Below are positions 1-5,703 of a stretch of DNA of 12,637 nucleotides, in pieces; the stretch's first letter is position 1, and the number at the start of each line of letters is the position of its first letter. Position numbers and translations under genes: made by a program. The notes beneath the pieces are model-generated. The model saw nothing but the letters and a program-made list of their open reading frames with translations, had not been told where the DNA came from and searched no databases. This DNA is from Sporomusa sp. (GTDB lineage Bacteria > Bacillota_C > Negativicutes > Sporomusales > Sporomusaceae): the NCBI GenBank assembly GCA_029256645.1, contig JAQSXM010000053.1:1-12637 (forward strand). The letters are read 5' to 3'.

Positions 1-837
1 AATAGTTACGGCTCTGATGTCTATTTGAACAAGACATATGTTAATTGTTCCTTTAAGATCGTGACAGGTTTTATAGAACCCCATTTTTTTGCCGGATTTT
101 CCGGCGGCCCTAAAGGTATCTGTCCCGGCATTGCCGGTATATCAACAATACAGGACTTCCATAACGCCGAAATGATCGGCGACAAGAACAGTACCTGGGG
201 CGTGATAGAAGGCAACATTGTCCAGGATGCTGCCACACAAAACTGCCTGATGGCTAAACCTGATTTTATGCTTAATGTTACCTTAAATGGCCAAAAAGAG
301 ATTACCGGTGTATTTGCCGGTGAACTGATTGCCGCCCATCGCACTGGCTGCGGATTTGTAAAAGACCATGCGATGTACCCGGTAGATCAGCTGTTTGATA
401 TTGTCATTACCACAAACTCCGGTTACCCGCTTGACCAAAACCTGTACCAAACAGTCAAAGGTTTGAGTGCCGCAGCCCAGGTTGTTAAAGAGGGCGGTGC
501 TATCTTGTCTTGTTCAGAATGCTCCGACGGTGTACCCGCCCATGGCAACTACGCAAAAATACTGAAAATGAAAAATACGCCGCAAGAGTTGCTAACTATG
601 ATCAGCAATCCCGAGTTCCGGATATTTGATCAGTGGCAGGTTCAAGCGCAAGCCTTAATTCAAAGTAAAGCCGATTGCTATCTGTATTCCAGCCTTGACC
701 CCCAGACAGTAAGAGAGGCTAAGCTTATTCCAGTAGTCAGTCCGTGCGAGGCTATCACCGAATTGTTAGAAAAGATGCCAGGCGCTAGCGTTGCGGTATT
801 ACCCTTAGGGCCACTAACCATTCCCTATGTGAAATAG
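1..837 (+). CDS. larA: LarA-family nickel-dependent lactate racemase, 3' part (5' end outside window)
   Basis: The frame is open at the left edge, and 278 residues are visible before the TAG stop. Characterised LarA is about 424 aa, so roughly the first third is missing. LarA interconverts D- and L-lactate in the cytoplasm using a nickel-pincer cofactor tethered to a lysine. The visible part holds the signature EPHFFAGFSGGPKG followed by CPGIAG and DFHNAEM. In fragment numbering, His28, Lys38 and His54 have the same spacing (10 and 16 residues) as His174, Lys184 (cofactor attachment) and His200 (Ni ligand) of Lactobacillus plantarum LarA. The active-site half therefore looks intact. Family members also act on other 2-hydroxy acids, so lactate itself is not proven. 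A TTG at position 25 could be mistaken for a start, but the frame and the homology continue upstream of it. It is followed after 57 nt by a flavin reductase gene and may be cotranscribed with it. No larB, larC or larE is visible here. Confidence 0.88.
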   Translation, partial: NSYGSDVYLNKTYVNCSFKIVTGFIEPHFFAGFSGGPKGICPGIAGISTIQDFHNAEMIGDKNSTWGVIEGNIVQDAATQNCLMAKPDFMLNVTLNGQKEITGVFAGELIAAHRTGCGFVKDHAMYPVDQLFDIVITTNSGYPLDQNLYQTVKGLSAAAQVVKEGGAILSCSECSDGVPAHGNYAKILKMKNTPQELLTMISNPEFRIFDQWQVQAQALIQSKADCYLYSSLDPQTVREAKLIPVVSPCEAITELLEKMPGASVAVLPLGPLTIPYVK

Positions 838-877
838 TTGCAGTTTCACATGAGTGGCATCAATACTTAAATGGAGT

Positions 878-884
878 AGAGGAG
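878..884 (+). promoter_or_regulatory. Shine-Dalgarno site that fixes a TTG start
   Basis: AGAGGAG lies 10 nt upstream of TTG at 895. It supports the rare start codon for the flavin reductase gene, because no in-frame ATG with an acceptable ribosome-binding site exists nearby. Confidence 0.65.
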
Positions 885-894
885 ATGTTTTATC

Positions 895-1398
895 TTGACA
901 AACCAACTTTCCTACGATCAATTTTCGGCAGAAACCGCCCAGCTTATCAGCAAAAATGCCTTTATGACTACAGCCCATGGCGGCAAAATCAACACCATGA
1001 CCATCGGCTGGGGCAGTGTCGGTATCATGTGGGGCAAACCGGTCTTCACCGCCATGGTACGCCAGTCCCGCTTTACCAAAGAGCTTGTCGAGCAAAGCGG
1101 GGAATTTACTATTACCCTGCCGCTGGCCAATATGAAAGAGGCCCTTGCACTGTGCGGCTCCCAATCCGGACGTGATATTGATAAGATTGCGGCTGCCAAA
1201 CTTACACTGGCTGATAGTCAGGCCGTTGCCACCCCAGTTATTGCTGCCCCAGGCCTACAGCTGGAATGCAAGGTTGTATTTAAACAAACTATGCCACCCG
1301 AAAGCCTGGATACCGGTTACCAAAACAAATGGTACGCAACCGGTGATTATCACACTATGTATTTTGGTGAAATCATCGCCGCTTATAAAACAATATAG
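895..1398 (+). CDS. Flavin reductase-domain protein (flavoredoxin-like)
   Basis: A 167-aa protein of the FMN-binding split-barrel flavin reductase family (PF01613), of usual length for flavoredoxin-type members. Visible signs are NTMTIGWG (residues 33-40), the VRQSRFTKEL segment (55-64) that in this family contacts the FMN phosphate, FTITLPL (71-77), the CGSQSGRDIDK segment (87-97) and a C-terminal HTMYFGEI strand (153-160). Such proteins are cytosolic and bind FMN; they reduce flavin with NAD(P)H or shuttle electrons in anaerobes. The electron donor and acceptor cannot be read from the sequence. The start is TTG at 895, ten nt after AGAGGAG (878-884). The ATG at 871 runs into a stop after one codon and the ATG at 885 is out of frame, so TTG is the best start. 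It lies 57 nt behind larA on the same strand with no terminator between them, so it probably forms a two-gene unit that ends at the inverted repeat at 1406-1484. Confidence 0.85.
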   Translation: MTNQLSYDQFSAETAQLISKNAFMTTAHGGKINTMTIGWGSVGIMWGKPVFTAMVRQSRFTKELVEQSGEFTITLPLANMKEALALCGSQSGRDIDKIAAAKLTLADSQAVATPVIAAPGLQLECKVVFKQTMPPESLDTGYQNKWYATGDYHTMYFGEIIAAYKTI

Positions 1399-1405
1399 AA
1401 TTCAT

Positions 1406-1484
1406 AATCCCCTCTGACAAGAGGGTATTGAGGCAATCCATCATTCCAGATAACTGCTCAATACCCTCTCAGTCAAAGGGGATT
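1406..1484. terminator. Long inverted repeat between convergent genes, likely bidirectional terminator
   Basis: The arms at 1406-1432 and 1457-1484 are complementary over about 27 bp, with one mismatch and two or three differences near the middle. They enclose a 24-nt loop. The outer ends read AATCCCC and GGGGATT; the inner ends read TATTGAG and CTCAATA. The left arm can also fold alone (CCCTCT-gaca-AGAGGG, 1410-1425), and the right arm has a weaker CCCT/AGGG pairing. It lies between the plus-strand stop at 1398 and the minus-strand stop at 1504, where a terminator serving both transcripts is expected. It lacks a long T-run on either side (only TTCTTTAT on the plus side), and the loop is unusually long. 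A short dispersed palindromic element that has been co-opted as a terminator is an alternative. Confidence 0.6.
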
Positions 1485-1503
1485 CTTTATATGCAATAAT
1501 TTA

Positions 1504-3951
1504 TCAAAACGTCTGTATAATAACTCCAAACTTAGCTACTAAATCAGGATCAAATTGCCGCCCTGCACAGCTAAACAGTTCAGTAATTGCCTCTTCTTTA
1601 CTCATGGCCTTCCGGTAAGGGCGGTCGCTGGTCATTGCATCATACGCGTCTACAATAGACAACATCCGGCATTCAATAGGAATATCCTCGCCGGCCAACC
1701 CAAGCGGATAACCCTGACCATTCCACCATTCCTGATGTTTAAGTATCCAGTCTGCAATCGGCACTAAATCCGGTGCTGACACTGCTATACGATAGCCAAT
1801 CTCACAATGTTGACGCATGACAACCCATTCTTCTGCAGTCAAGCGGTCAGGCTTAAATAAGATACTATCAGGTATCCCTACTTTGCCAATGTCATGAAAG
1901 CGTGCAAACAGCCGAAGATCCGCAATACTGGTCTCAGGTAACTCTACAACTACGGCAAACGCCTCTATCAAATCCTGAAGTCTGTCACCATGTCCCTCAG
2001 TTATATAATCACGGGCTTCAAGCGCCTTCATCAGCGCCTTAACAATCGCACTCCTGGTACTTTTCTGGCGGTGGAGCTTCTCTCTGTACATGCTGTCATC
2101 AGCTTGTTTTAATAGACTGTCGATATCGAGAGGGGGTTGTCCACATACCGCGACTCCCATTGATAGACTAATGGGAACAGTAGGGTTCTGAGCATTATAG
2201 AAATCAATCCTCTCTTGTATTCGCTGACAACAGTTTGTAATTCCTTTTACCGAAGGGCCATGTAAAAGGATGGCGAATTCATCGCCGCCAATTCGTGCTA
2301 TGAGCTCGCTGGAACTACAGCAACTTGTTAATATTCCCGCAACCACTTGCAAAATATTATCGCCCATAGTATGGCCAAGTGTGTCGTTCACCATCTTTAG
2401 ACCATCAACATCGCAAATAATTATTCCTGCCGCGCCCTCATCTAAGAGTTGAATTCGTTTCATCTGTTCCTCAAAGAACGGTCTATTATACACCTTCGTT
2501 AATGCATCATGTAAACTGAGAAACTCCAGTCTCTCTTCCAATCGCTTGCGATCTGTTATGTTGCGATTAATTACCAATGCTTCATCTTCACTACTACCAA
2601 TAATTCGCACTTCATACTGTTCAACCTGGCCATGAACGGTAAGCTGATACTCAAAATTCTGGATATCGCCGCTTGCCAATACTAATTCAACACTCTGCAG
2701 CATTTTCGCGGCAATCTCCGCTGGAAATACATCAAAAATAGTTTTTCCTAAAAACCAGTCTTGCGATATTAATAATGGTTCTCTACCTGCTTTATAATCA
2801 ATGAATGTACCATCCCGTTTAATAATAAACATGGGGTCCGGTATCGCGTTGATTAACGCTTGATTACTGGCCTGAGAAGTTCTTAAAGCCTCCTCAGCCT
2901 GCCAACGTTCCTGTAATTCCTTCTTATACGAGCTAACCAGGGTGGCGTTATCCAAGGCAATGGCCGCAAGATCACCGAACCGCTGTAGCAATACAACCTC
3001 ATGCTCAGCAAGGCTTCTGCCTCGTTCAGAGAATGCCAGCCCGAATGCGCCGATCACTTTAATGCCTCGCCGTAATGGGATGATGACAAAATAGTGAGTT
3101 TCATCAAAAGCAGGGTGCTGCAAACGGTGCTCCCAGGTATTATAGTCTTTGGCAATAGCAATCTTGCCTGTGCTATAGACCCTGCCAAGCAGGCCTTCGG
3201 TAACCTTTACCCGCTTAGTTACATCCTGAGTAAAAGTCCCTACCGCAACTTTTCTGTCAAAAACACCGGCCGCTTCATCCACCAATGATATAAATCCATC
3301 AGGTGTACCTATCAGTTGTGTTGCGCTGGCAACAATCATCGCCAGTACATCGTCAAGGTCAACTTGATGCATAAGACCTACCGCAATATCATGCAGTGAA
3401 GTCAAAATGACATTTTGACGGCTTATTATTACTTCTCTGGCTAACAATTCATCAAACTGTTGCCTTAACTCCTCTTCTGACGCTAGCAATTCTTCATAAG
3501 CTGCCGTAAGTTCTTCATTTAAAACACTATATTTTTCTTCGCTTTCTCTCAAAACTGTTTCCAGCACAACAGCTCCGGTAATATCCCGTATTATACTAAA
3601 TACAGCTTCGCCCTCCGGTAATCGAACCTGCTGAGAATTAACTTCTACAGGAAACCGCTCACCGTTTCGCCGTATATGAAAAGTGCGAAACACAATACCT
3701 GTTTGTTGGGCCATCTCAATTTGATCATCAACCTGAGAAAGTGTGTCCGGAGAACGCAACTCGTAAATATTCATGCTCCTGAGCTCATTCATAGAATAAC
3801 CATAGGCGTTAACAGCAGCTTGATTCGTCTCAATAATTTTACCGTCTGTACTGATAACCAAAATAATATGCCGTGCTTGCTTAATTAAGTTTCTGTATAG
3901 TACAACATCCTTACAATCCCACATATTTACATTGTCATCTGATGGCACCAT
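1504..3951 (-). CDS. PAS-GAF-PAS-GGDEF-HD-GYP cyclic-di-GMP signalling protein
   Basis: An 815-aa soluble protein with no membrane segment. Approximate domains: PAS 15-128, signalling coiled coil 130-178 (rich in EEL and EEELRQQ), GAF 185-340, PAS 355-467, GGDEF 470-630, HD-GYP 633-810. The GGDEF part has catalytic DVDGLKMVNDTLGH and intact RIGGDEF (555-559), so diguanylate cyclase activity is expected. The RxxD product-inhibition site is absent; the equivalent residues are SSSE. The HD-GYP part has HGDR (654-657), HDIGKVGIPD (686-695), H715, HQEWWNGQGYP (739-749) and D767, so cyclic-di-GMP hydrolysis is also plausible. The family's usual HHE motif is HQE here, which is a tolerated variant. 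The start is ATG at 3951, eight nt after GGAGGA. Input probably comes through the cytosolic PAS and GAF domains; the ligand is unknown. The gene stands alone, with about 600 nt of upstream non-coding DNA, in the same direction as the two-component genes further upstream. Confidence 0.9.
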   Translation of the reverse strand: MVPSDDNVNMWDCKDVVLYRNLIKQARHIILVISTDGKIIETNQAAVNAYGYSMNELRSMNIYELRSPDTLSQVDDQIEMAQQTGIVFRTFHIRRNGERFPVEVNSQQVRLPEGEAVFSIIRDITGAVVLETVLRESEEKYSVLNEELTAAYEELLASEEELRQQFDELLAREVIISRQNVILTSLHDIAVGLMHQVDLDDVLAMIVASATQLIGTPDGFISLVDEAAGVFDRKVAVGTFTQDVTKRVKVTEGLLGRVYSTGKIAIAKDYNTWEHRLQHPAFDETHYFVIIPLRRGIKVIGAFGLAFSERGRSLAEHEVVLLQRFGDLAAIALDNATLVSSYKKELQERWQAEEALRTSQASNQALINAIPDPMFIIKRDGTFIDYKAGREPLLISQDWFLGKTIFDVFPAEIAAKMLQSVELVLASGDIQNFEYQLTVHGQVEQYEVRIIGSSEDEALVINRNITDRKRLEERLEFLSLHDALTKVYNRPFFEEQMKRIQLLDEGAAGIIICDVDGLKMVNDTLGHTMGDNILQVVAGILTSCCSSSELIARIGGDEFAILLHGPSVKGITNCCQRIQERIDFYNAQNPTVPISLSMGVAVCGQPPLDIDSLLKQADDSMYREKLHRQKSTRSAIVKALMKALEARDYITEGHGDRLQDLIEAFAVVVELPETSIADLRLFARFHDIGKVGIPDSILFKPDRLTAEEWVVMRQHCEIGYRIAVSAPDLVPIADWILKHQEWWNGQGYPLGLAGEDIPIECRMLSIVDAYDAMTSDRPYRKAMSKEEAITELFSCAGRQFDPDLVAKFGVIIQTF

Positions 3952-3959
3952 TTCGGTAT

Positions 3960-3965
3960 TCCTCC
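3960..3965 (-). promoter_or_regulatory. Ribosome binding site of the GGDEF-HD-GYP gene
   Basis: GGAGGA on the minus strand lies 8 nt before ATG at 3951. It is a near-perfect match to the anti-Shine-Dalgarno sequence and fixes this start. Confidence 0.75.
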
Positions 3966-4045
3966 AACATTTCTCCCTGCAATATCAGTATTTGGGTTCT
4001 GATGGATCTCTTACATCTTAAACTTACCGCAATACACCGGATATC

Positions 4046-4065
4046 CATTGGCATTTTAGCCAATG
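4046..4065 (-). repeat. Perfect 7-bp hairpin in the GGDEF-gene leader
   Basis: CATTGGC and GCCAATG flank a 6-nt AT loop. No T-run follows on either strand, so it is not a normal intrinsic terminator. It lies about 95 nt upstream of the ATG at 3951 and could be a stabilising or regulatory RNA stem. Confidence 0.45.
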
Positions 4066-4154
4066 CCTTGCTGATTGACTCACTTCCCCCATGACACTAA
4101 TTGTTCTTAGCTAGCAGCAAAAACTAACCTGCTTTCTTGCCTATGGTCACTCCG

Positions 4155-4256
4155 TTAATGGAGCCGGCTACCGATTATTGTTTGAGCTGGACTGTTCGGC
4201 ACCGGCGCCGAACTCTTAATAAACTGTAGCAGCGCAAGTAATGGCTTTGCGATCAT
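4155..4256 (-). CDS. Possible 33-aa leader peptide (doubtful)
   Basis: This open frame begins MIAKPLLALLQFIK and ends TIIGSRLH before TAA. It is short and has no clear Shine-Dalgarno site before the ATG at 4256. Its only attraction is an amphipathic start and its place inside the structured leader of the GGDEF-HD-GYP gene, where it overlaps the GC-rich palindrome. It may be chance, or the remnant of a longer sequence, because the frame continues past several stops with no other sign of coding. It is recorded only as a candidate. Confidence 0.12.
   Translation of the reverse strand: MIAKPLLALLQFIKSSAPVPNSPAQTIIGSRLH
4195..4212. repeat. GC-rich 18-bp near-perfect palindrome
   Basis: TTCGGCACCGGCGCCGAA is self-complementary except for one A/C pair. 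As minus-strand RNA that pair becomes a G-U wobble, so a strong 6-7 bp stem with a 6-nt loop can form. It could be an operator or an RNA stem in the GGDEF-gene leader. No T-tract follows, so termination is unlikely. Confidence 0.5.
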
Positions 4257-4379
4257 CTGCGCGATATAAATCCGCTCATCCCGAAGATAATAAATGCAGT
4301 ACCTCCCTTTAAATGTTTGACTGGAATTAACCTTTTTATATAAATAGTATTTATTTCCTCATTCGCCTGTTCAAAAGAT

Positions 4380-4398
4380 AGGTATACCTGTTATAACC
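4380..4398. promoter_or_regulatory. Adjacent palindromes, candidate operator
   Basis: A perfect 10-bp palindrome AGGTATACCT (4380-4389) is followed directly by a perfect 8-bp palindrome GTTATAAC (4390-4397). Read on the minus strand, GGTTATAAC and GGTATACC start 10 bp apart, the helical spacing typical of tandem half-sites for OmpR-family regulators. It lies about 430 bp upstream of the GGDEF-HD-GYP start. The AT-rich composition makes chance possible. Confidence 0.3.
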
Positions 4399-4468
4399 GA
4401 TAATTGCCAAAGCTAGTAATGTGACAGAAATTAGAATACCTGGTTTTTAAAATTACCTTGATGTTGTC

Positions 4469-4489
4469 AAAAAGATTTGATCGAATCTT
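4469..4489 (-). terminator. Weak candidate terminator after the small helical gene
   Basis: The near-perfect palindrome AAGATTTGATCGAATCTT (4472-4489), read on the minus strand, gives an AT-rich 6-bp stem followed by TTTTT. It lies about 70 nt after the stop of the gene at 4561-4782. The stem is weak in GC, so efficiency is doubtful; an operator with a central GATC is an alternative. Confidence 0.35.
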
Positions 4490-4560
4490 CTCCTAGCTTA
4501 AAAGTCTATATCTGGTGACAATGGGCAAACCATCGCTGTGTTAGCAATCTAAGCAACTAC

Positions 4561-4782
4561 TTAAACTGTTTTTAAAAAAACACCACTCTTGCCAGCAGTC
4601 TGGGCTTTCGCTGACACTCTTAATTTATTAACCTCATTTAGAAGCTTCTCCAAATCAACATAAAGAGCAGCGACATCGCCCGGGTTTTCGTCTTTTTCCC
4701 ACTCTCGAATCTGTTGCAATTTCTCTTCAATCTTATCAGTAAGTTCATTTTCTTGTTGATTTGCAGTATGTCTACTATCCAT
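4561..4782 (-). CDS. Small helical protein, distantly Spo0E-like (unknown function)
   Basis: A 73-aa charged protein, with no signal or membrane segment. Two helices are likely: residues 12-32 (ELTDKIEEKLQQIREWEKDE) and 36-57 (DVAALYVDLEKLLNEVNKLR), joined by an NPG turn at 33-35. The length and helical-hairpin layout recall Spo0E-type aspartyl-phosphate phosphatases, and V-x-x-L-x-x-x-L-E-x-L-x-N-E lines up with their second helix. However, the SQELD signature is replaced by YVDLE, so the assignment is only a suggestion. The start is ATG at 4782, 7 nt after GGAG; a GTG one codon earlier (4785) would sit too close to that site. It is separated from the regulator gene at 4978 by about 195 nt containing its own candidate promoter, which shares an upstream element with the promoter before the canonical regulator. 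That suggests co-regulation with the two-component genes. Confidence 0.65.
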   Translation of the reverse strand: MDSRHTANQQENELTDKIEEKLQQIREWEKDENPGDVAALYVDLEKLLNEVNKLRVSAKAQTAGKSGVFLKTV

Positions 4783-4815
4783 CACCGCTCTCCTTTAATA
4801 ATTTTTTGTCTCTTA

Positions 4816-4831
4816 TATACATATATACATA
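4816..4831. repeat. Tandem 8-bp AT repeat
   Basis: TATACATA occurs twice in direct succession, about 35-50 nt upstream of the ATG at 4782. On the minus strand it overlaps a possible second promoter (TTTACT, 16-nt spacer, TATATA). It may simply reflect AT-rich promoter DNA. Confidence 0.35.
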
Positions 4832-4881
4832 AAGAAGTAAATTTCTTCTATTGACTCAAAAAGATACATTAAACCATTATT

Positions 4882-4916
4882 ACTATAACAGGTAGAATCT
4901 ATAAAAATCATGATAG
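4882..4916 (-). promoter_or_regulatory. Candidate promoter of the small helical gene with shared upstream element
   Basis: On the minus strand, TATAGT (4887-4882) serves as a -10. The 21-bp element at 4916-4896 begins CTATCATGATTTTTATAG. This element matches 17 of 21 positions, without gaps, to the one before the canonical regulator (6449-6429), and its distance to the -10 is identical. The element covers the -35 position, where TTGACA is absent, so an activator is likely. The implied 5' UTR is about 90 nt. Confidence 0.5.
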
Positions 4917-4977
4917 AAACGCAGCTTTCAGCATTTTCCGGCATTTATTGTTTATTCTTACTTATCCCACACATCAC

Positions 4978-5703
4978 TCAATCAGCTGGGTTAGTCGGGT
5001 TGCAGATTTCGTCAACCTGCTTCTGGATGCTTATATTCAGACGATAACCAACGCCACGTACCGTACTGATCATAATTACCCTAGATAGAAGGGTTACTTT
5101 TTGCCTCAGTTGTTTCACTAATGCATCCGCACTGTTAGGCACAGCTTCACCAGGTCCCCATATGTGACTGAGAATAGTCTCCCTGGCAACCGCTCTTTCT
5201 CTATGTTTAAGCAATAACTCTAATAGCTGTCCTTCTTTCTTGGATAATCTAATACAACTATTGTCAAACGAAAGTATTCGCTCCTTGGGAACATAAGAGA
5301 GCCCATTATATTCATAATTCCCTGTCCAGCTCCCAGAAACCCTTCGTGTTAGGGCATTCAACCGGGCAAGTAGTTCCACGAAGGAGAATGGTTTTACCAA
5401 AAAATCATCGGCGCCGCTTTCCAGGGTTATTAACCGATTCTGTATCGTATTTCGATGAATAAAAATCAGAATTGGTGTTTTTACTCCCTGTTGCCGTAAT
5501 ATTTTCAGAACGGTCAAGCCATTCTCCAAAGCAAGAATAATGGCATCATAATGGTCATATGATAGAAAACTAATTGCTTGTTCACTATCCTCACTCCAAT
5601 CAACTTCAATTCCATTGGTCGTCAACCCATTGTTTATCATGCGTGCAGTGAGCGGTTCATCTTCAACCAACAAAATTCGCATGGCTTCTTTTTCCTTCAA
5701 CAT
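4978..5703 (-). CDS. OmpR-family regulator with degenerate (pseudo-) receiver
   Basis: A 241-aa protein with an N-terminal receiver-like domain (8-121) and a C-terminal winged helix (128-224) containing LSKKEGQLLELLL, the recognition-helix region SADALVKQLRQKV and STVRGVGYRL, typical of OmpR/PhoB DNA-binding domains. The acidic pair E14-D15 and Lys104 (LVKPF) remain. The phospho-acceptor Asp is replaced by Ala58 (YDAIILALENG), four residues of the following loop are missing compared with the neighbour, and the switch Thr is Ile82. The reading frame is clean, so this is not a frameshift. Such atypical regulators usually bind DNA without phosphorylation. The ATG at 5703 directly abuts the stop of the upstream regulator (TGAATG), indicating translational coupling. 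An internal ATG at 5682, giving the usual MRILLVEDE start and preceded by AAGGA, is an alternative. It probably forms homodimers or a heterodimer with the upstream regulator; that is inference. Confidence 0.88.
   Translation of the reverse strand: MLKEKEAMRILLVEDEPLTARMINNGLTTNGIEVDWSEDSEQAISFLSYDHYDAIILALENGLTVLKILRQQGVKTPILIFIHRNTIQNRLITLESGADDFLVKPFSFVELLARLNALTRRVSGSWTGNYEYNGLSYVPKERILSFDNSCIRLSKKEGQLLELLLKHRERAVARETILSHIWGPGEAVPNSADALVKQLRQKVTLLSRVIMISTVRGVGYRLNISIQKQVDEICNPTNPAD

Larger units (their letters stand above)
3966..4560. other. About 600-nt intergenic region / possible long structured leader of the GGDEF-HD-GYP gene
   Basis: No convincing gene lies here on either strand. On the minus strand, which would be the leader of the GGDEF-HD-GYP gene, several structures can be seen: a GC-rich palindrome at 4195-4212, a 7-bp hairpin at 4046-4065, CTCC/GGAG pairing around 4149-4173, paired palindromes at 4380-4398, and an AT-rich palindrome at 4472-4489. 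None is followed by a convincing U-run toward the GGDEF gene. A GGGAGGT with no start codon behind it lies near 4301-4307. The fragments GCAAAGCC and GGTAGCCGG recall a cyclic-di-GMP-I riboswitch, but the fold is incomplete. No strong sigma-70 promoter could be fixed. Confidence 0.5.

Noticed and set aside
739..837. Minus-strand open frame overlapping the end of larA (814-1164)
   Set aside because: It overlaps two recognisable plus-strand genes and resembles no known family.
4140..4260. Cyclic-di-GMP-I riboswitch upstream of the GGDEF-HD-GYP gene (minus-strand GCAAAGCC and GGTAGCCGG)
   Set aside because: The essential first GCAAAC joint and GNRA-capped hairpin directly before GCAAAGCC are absent, and the two matching fragments are too far apart for the usual fold. 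Kept only as an unidentified leader.
4518..4532. GGGCAAACCATCG on the plus strand, resembling the start of a cyclic-di-GMP-I riboswitch
   Set aside because: No GGACGCAAAGCC or second helix follows, and no plus-strand gene lies downstream.
4820..4870. Intrinsic terminator after the second regulator gene
   Set aside because: Only short AT-rich pairings (for example AGAAG/CTTCT) were found and none is followed by a T-run at the right distance.
5520..5560. Frameshift or pseudogene explanation for the missing Asp in the second regulator
   Set aside because: The frame is open end to end, the deletion relative to the neighbour is a multiple of three, and the DNA-binding domain and Lys104 are intact.
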